Shown piece by piece: positions 60,803 through 64,000 of a stretch of DNA of 64,000 nt. Position 1 is the first letter of the stretch. Every line of letters begins with the position of its first letter. The notes under the pieces are model-generated. The model made no database searches. It was not told the origin of the DNA and worked only from the letters and a program-made list of their open reading frames with translations. This stretch comes from Clonostachys chloroleuca. Taxonomy: Eukaryota > Ascomycota > Sordariomycetes > Hypocreales > Bionectriaceae. The stretch spans positions 2,356,001 to 2,420,000 of the forward strand of contig JBANAY010000001.1 in NCBI GenBank assembly GCA_037952775.1, read 5' to 3'. A program made the translations under genes and the position numbers.

Positions 60803-61609
60803 TCAGCCTATGGCACGGCCGATCTCAGATCTGTGGACGACGGGTTGCGGAGGTAGCCCAACGAGGGACGTCTCCTCCAATGACATCCGCGGCTGGGTGA
60901 AACCGGCAGAGTACATCCTCTCGTGGCCTCTCTGGTTCCGCCGGGGAATGTTGTCGGCCGACTGGCGTGTTCGCAGTGGGTAGTCGTCTGTTTGCTCCTG
61001 CTGTCCATGCCAGCGTTCTCGCCCGAGACCAGTGTGGGCGCTGCGATGTCGGTTATGCTGCGGGCGGACCACTGTAGCACCGTTACTGTTGTGAAGCTTG
61101 CCGAGCCGCGACGTCTGGCGCTTCACCTGAGGGATATAGGCATCGTCACCCTGGACAGTGTCATCCGTAAGCCCCGGTCGGGAGTTTGGGGCCCGTGCTA
61201 ACACAGGTGTCTGAGGGAGATCGACGCTTCTCTTATGGCCAAGCGACTTCGGCGAATGCTCACCAGACATCCTGGTCTGGTATGAAGGTGGGACATTCTG
61301 GTAGACGATGAGGCTCGGCGGCTTATGGGCAGAGCTCACAGAGCTGTTGTGGTGATGGTGCCCTTGACTCCCGCTGTTGGTGTGTTGATGGGTCGAAGGT
61401 CTCGTGCCGTGCTCGACATCGGATTCCTTCTCGTCGTTCTTCTCGACACGCCAAGACTCGATCTCCTCGTCTGCGATGGGGGTGATGCCACGGTTGAAGA
61501 TGCCTGATCTTCGCCTGCGAACATAGAAGCATATGGCGCTGGCAAGAGCGATGATGAACACCCCCGGGATCGTGGTGGAGAGAACAATGGTCAACGTCTT
61601 TCCCGCCAT
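60803..61609 (-). CDS. Single-span membrane protein of unknown function
   Basis: A single exon of 268 residues. It has a very short N-terminal outside segment, one membrane span at about residues 5-30 (LTIVLSTTIPGVFIIALASA), and then a stop-transfer cluster RRRR at 31-34, predicting a cytoplasmic tail. The juxtamembrane block SGIFNRGITPIADEEIESWR looks constrained and, to my knowledge, recurs in filamentous ascomycete proteins of unknown role. The remaining tail is hydrophilic, with a His-rich stretch (GHHHHN), prolines, and PPSYQTR and basic/Ser patches suited to phosphorylation or scaffold binding. No enzyme domain or signal peptide cleavage site is evident. The span may act as a signal anchor. 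The upstream 2.4 kb has no gene, which suggests a long promoter. Confidence 0.72.
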   Translation of the reverse strand: MAGKTLTIVLSTTIPGVFIIALASAICFYVRRRRSGIFNRGITPIADEEIESWRVEKNDEKESDVEHGTRPSTHQHTNSGSQGHHHHNSSVSSAHKPPSLIVYQNVPPSYQTRMSGEHSPKSLGHKRSVDLPQTPVLARAPNSRPGLTDDTVQGDDAYIPQVKRQTSRLGKLHNSNGATVVRPQHNRHRSAHTGLGRERWHGQQEQTDDYPLRTRQSADNIPRRNQRGHERMYSAGFTQPRMSLEETSLVGLPPQPVVHRSEIGRAIG

Positions 61610-64000
61610 GATCGCTATGCCATCCCTCGCTGAAATGAATCGTGAGAAATCGGCTGTTCCTATGACCGGACTTGTATCTCAATCGTCGATACCCAAGTGC
61701 CTACCCAGATCCGAATCCAGTCGCTGGTCTTTGGGTATAGGCTCGACGGTCGAAATAAGGTATCCGCAACAGTCGAGACTGGAACAGAACGACTTGGCCG
61801 AGAAAAGATAAGTCCTGTATCTTCTCCAATCGTATCGAGATGCTCGAATGAAGACCTAGGCCGCACCAGGCGATGAATCCAGTGCAACGATAAGCTGGCC
61901 TACTAGTTCAAAGCTCTGTTAGCTCGCCCACAATCTTCACACTCCCACAACAGAGAAAAGGAAGGTTCAGAAAAGAAGGGTGCCGGGCGGTAATGAAGAG
62001 GAATTTATATGAATGACCGGGGTCAATACAGTGCAGGCTTCTAGAATGTCGGTGAATGGGAGATTATCCCATTTACAGGGTTTGAGGGTAAGCAAAATAA
62101 TTACCTTGACACCTCAAATTATTAGATCGCATCACCAGACGACGTGACAGATTTTATAACGATGAGAAAACGAGCGTAGATGAATCCCTCTCCAGTGAAG
62201 AAGAAGGGTGGAAGAAAAGCAGAAGAAGCTTGGGAAGGAGCAGAGATGTCAAGCTGTATCCTTGCTCTTCTTAACGGAAGCCCCAGCCCAGAAGGTGTAA
62301 GCAGGTAGAGCCTGGCCCAGGGAAGGCACGACCGACTGGCGATGCTGAGAAATATCACCACAAACCCTCACACTCTCATGAGTCCCCCCAGATGTGAATA
62401 AGGGGAGTGGGGTGAGGGAGGAAAATGGAAGCAGGATGGTATGGATGGCGATCAGGGAAGTTGATGAAGGCCGGCAGAAGCGGAGGTCATGGCCAGCCAG
62501 GCTAGGAGGGAGGGGGAAGGGTATATAGGTGATCGAAGCCATCTTAGTTCCTATCTCGGCTCACACACGCAGGTAGACCTTGGCTCCCTGGTGGAGTTTT
62601 CCAAAGCGTGGCCCGGCCGGGCCTGCACCTCCAGAACATGATGCATACGAACATCCACACCCTGCTACGTGCATGCATACTACTTGCATGGGGGTTGGGG
62701 GGAGGGTGAGGGGCTGAGGGTCCGTCACCTACCAAGATGGGCCAGGGACGTTACTAGCAGCTCTCTCCAGTCCACTTTGCCGTCGATGTGTGTGTTGGTA
62801 CCTGGCTGGCCAGTGTTAGCGGGCTGCAGGTTCGTACATGCAGCTATTCGTTGCGTGCGCTGGACATGCGTTTGCCATGGCGCGCTCCTTGACCCAGGAA
62901 GTGCACAGGCGCGATATGGAGCAGTCTAAACTTACCTACCCATAGCTACTGGGGGGCGTGGGCGGATGCGGAGGTGAGACGAGACACACATGAGCAAGCG
63001 AGAGAGTCTTGATGATGCTATGTGCTACGGAGAGGGTGGTGGCTTGACTTGCAAGGGGGACCTGGGCGCTATCAGATGGCAGCAGCAGCACCGCCATTCG
63101 CCTCCGATATATCTCCATGTGAGCAGACGGAGAAGCGCCAATTGCGAAATTGCCAAGCTCAGAATGTCTGATCTTTCGGGCCTGCCAGGGGGGTGGGGAG
63201 CATGTGGGCAGCAGCGTAGCAGCGTGTATGTGCGTGTATGATCGAGACAGACAACTGCTCACCCACACACACGGCCAAAGGTGAGTGAACGGCGAAACGC
63301 AGGGAGGGAGGAGAAACGGAGAGCTGACCGGGACGTGATGGATTCGAATGAAAGCACCCACCTGATTGGCCGACTTGTACAGTTGTTCACCGTCGACGTG
63401 GAATGTCACAACGCTCTCGAAGCGGCGAGGCCGCAGGGAGAGGAGCGAATTGGAGCCGATCAGCATCAACGAGAGAGCCGGTCCTCCTCCAACCACGATT
63501 TGATCACTGATCGAGAAAATTGAATTGGTTCATTGACAGACTTGATCGTTTCTAAAACAGCCCTGGACGACCTGCTAGGCCGAATGGTGAGTAGTGCGCG
63601 GGGGCCAAGCTCACTACAGAACCTAACCATGCTCCCTACAGCAGCTATCGCTACAGGGAGTCTGGGTGACGGCACCCAGCCCAGACTGGCCCGGCCCCTG
63701 CTCTCCCCCATCGTTTCTGGTACCTGGTGCCTGCCCAGAAGGACCGGGACCCCGAGGTCACAAGGCGGTCACGGCTTTTTTTTCTTCTCACGCTCGGCGC
63801 CGCAGGGGTGGGGTTTCGATCGTTGGAGCCCATCACCGACTGAGGTCTGATGAATGGCCAGGAGCTGTCCACGGCAGCATCTGCCTGTGATCCTTATTTT
63901 CAGATTGCTGACAGGAACAGCCTCTCAATTGGTCTTCTCCTGCTCAGCCCAACAACAACACAGCGATGCCCGACCCGGTCATCTCGGGCAGATTCAATAG
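61610..64000. other. Right-edge non-coding region
   Basis: 2.4 kb upstream of the membrane protein gene without a supported gene. A 186-codon minus-strand frame (63496-62936) has a protein-like beginning but no ATG at its start and decays into low-complexity sequence. ACCTACC motifs occur at about 62728 and 62934. Confidence 0.45.

Noticed and set aside
62936..63496. 186-codon minus-strand open frame starting with a protein-like segment (RRFESVVTFHVDGEQLYKSA), and a nearby EF-hand-like DGKVDWREL on the same strand at about 62770
   Set aside because: The frame does not begin with ATG, most of it is low complexity, and no splicing model links the two pieces into a recognisable protein.

Overview
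This 64 kb window is nuclear DNA of a filamentous ascomycete, most likely a Sordariomycete. The evidence is short spliceosomal introns (about 55-97 bases, with CTAAC-like branch sites), Pezizomycotina versions of housekeeping genes, and a COT1-type NDR kinase with a Q/P-rich N-terminus. Order and species cannot be fixed from the sequence. Gene models below are spliced by hand. All internal junctions were checked for reading frame.

Left part (1-18.5 kb): a decayed alpha/beta-hydrolase (TAP-like) pseudogene; QCR9, a five-exon complex III subunit; the large N-recognin ubiquitin ligase UBR1; the chromatin-remodelling subunit RSC7; then a 2.8 kb non-coding stretch leading to a piggyBac-type transposon with 29-bp perfect inverted repeats and a transposase that is intact once two introns are removed.

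Centre (18.5-43.5 kb): a 4-5 kb gene-poor stretch in front of a Pho85/Clg1-type cyclin; a NIP30/FAM192A-like protein; TIM54; the morphogenesis kinase COT1; splicing factor SF3a subunit 2; a bacterial-style class III aminotransferase (glutamate-1-semialdehyde aminomutase family); the circularly permuted GTPase NUG1; the exosome nuclease DIS3/RRP44; and an orphan protein with a faint PD-(D/E)XK-nuclease look. NUG1 and DIS3 are convergent neighbours, and both families act in ribosome or RNA maturation.

Right part (43.5-64 kb): a 9.3 kb gene desert that is neither AT-rich nor obviously repeat-derived, followed by a second RSC7/Swp82-family remodeller subunit, the histone-fold protein DPB4 (Pol epsilon and ISW2-type complexes), and a conserved-looking single-span membrane protein of unknown function. 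Two RSC7-family paralogues and DPB4 give the window a chromatin flavour, but I see no gene cluster in the metabolic or defence sense.

The main warning for users is that two conserved genes, UBR1 and COT1, each carry a one-base deficit in a homopolymer (G5 at 7471, C7 at 31794). This looks like a systematic sequencing error and not two independent inactivations. The most unusual items are the intact piggyBac element without TTAA flanks, QCR9 with an ATG-only first exon and a GC-AG intron, the aminomutase-like gene in an organism group that makes heme another way, and the large non-coding desert.
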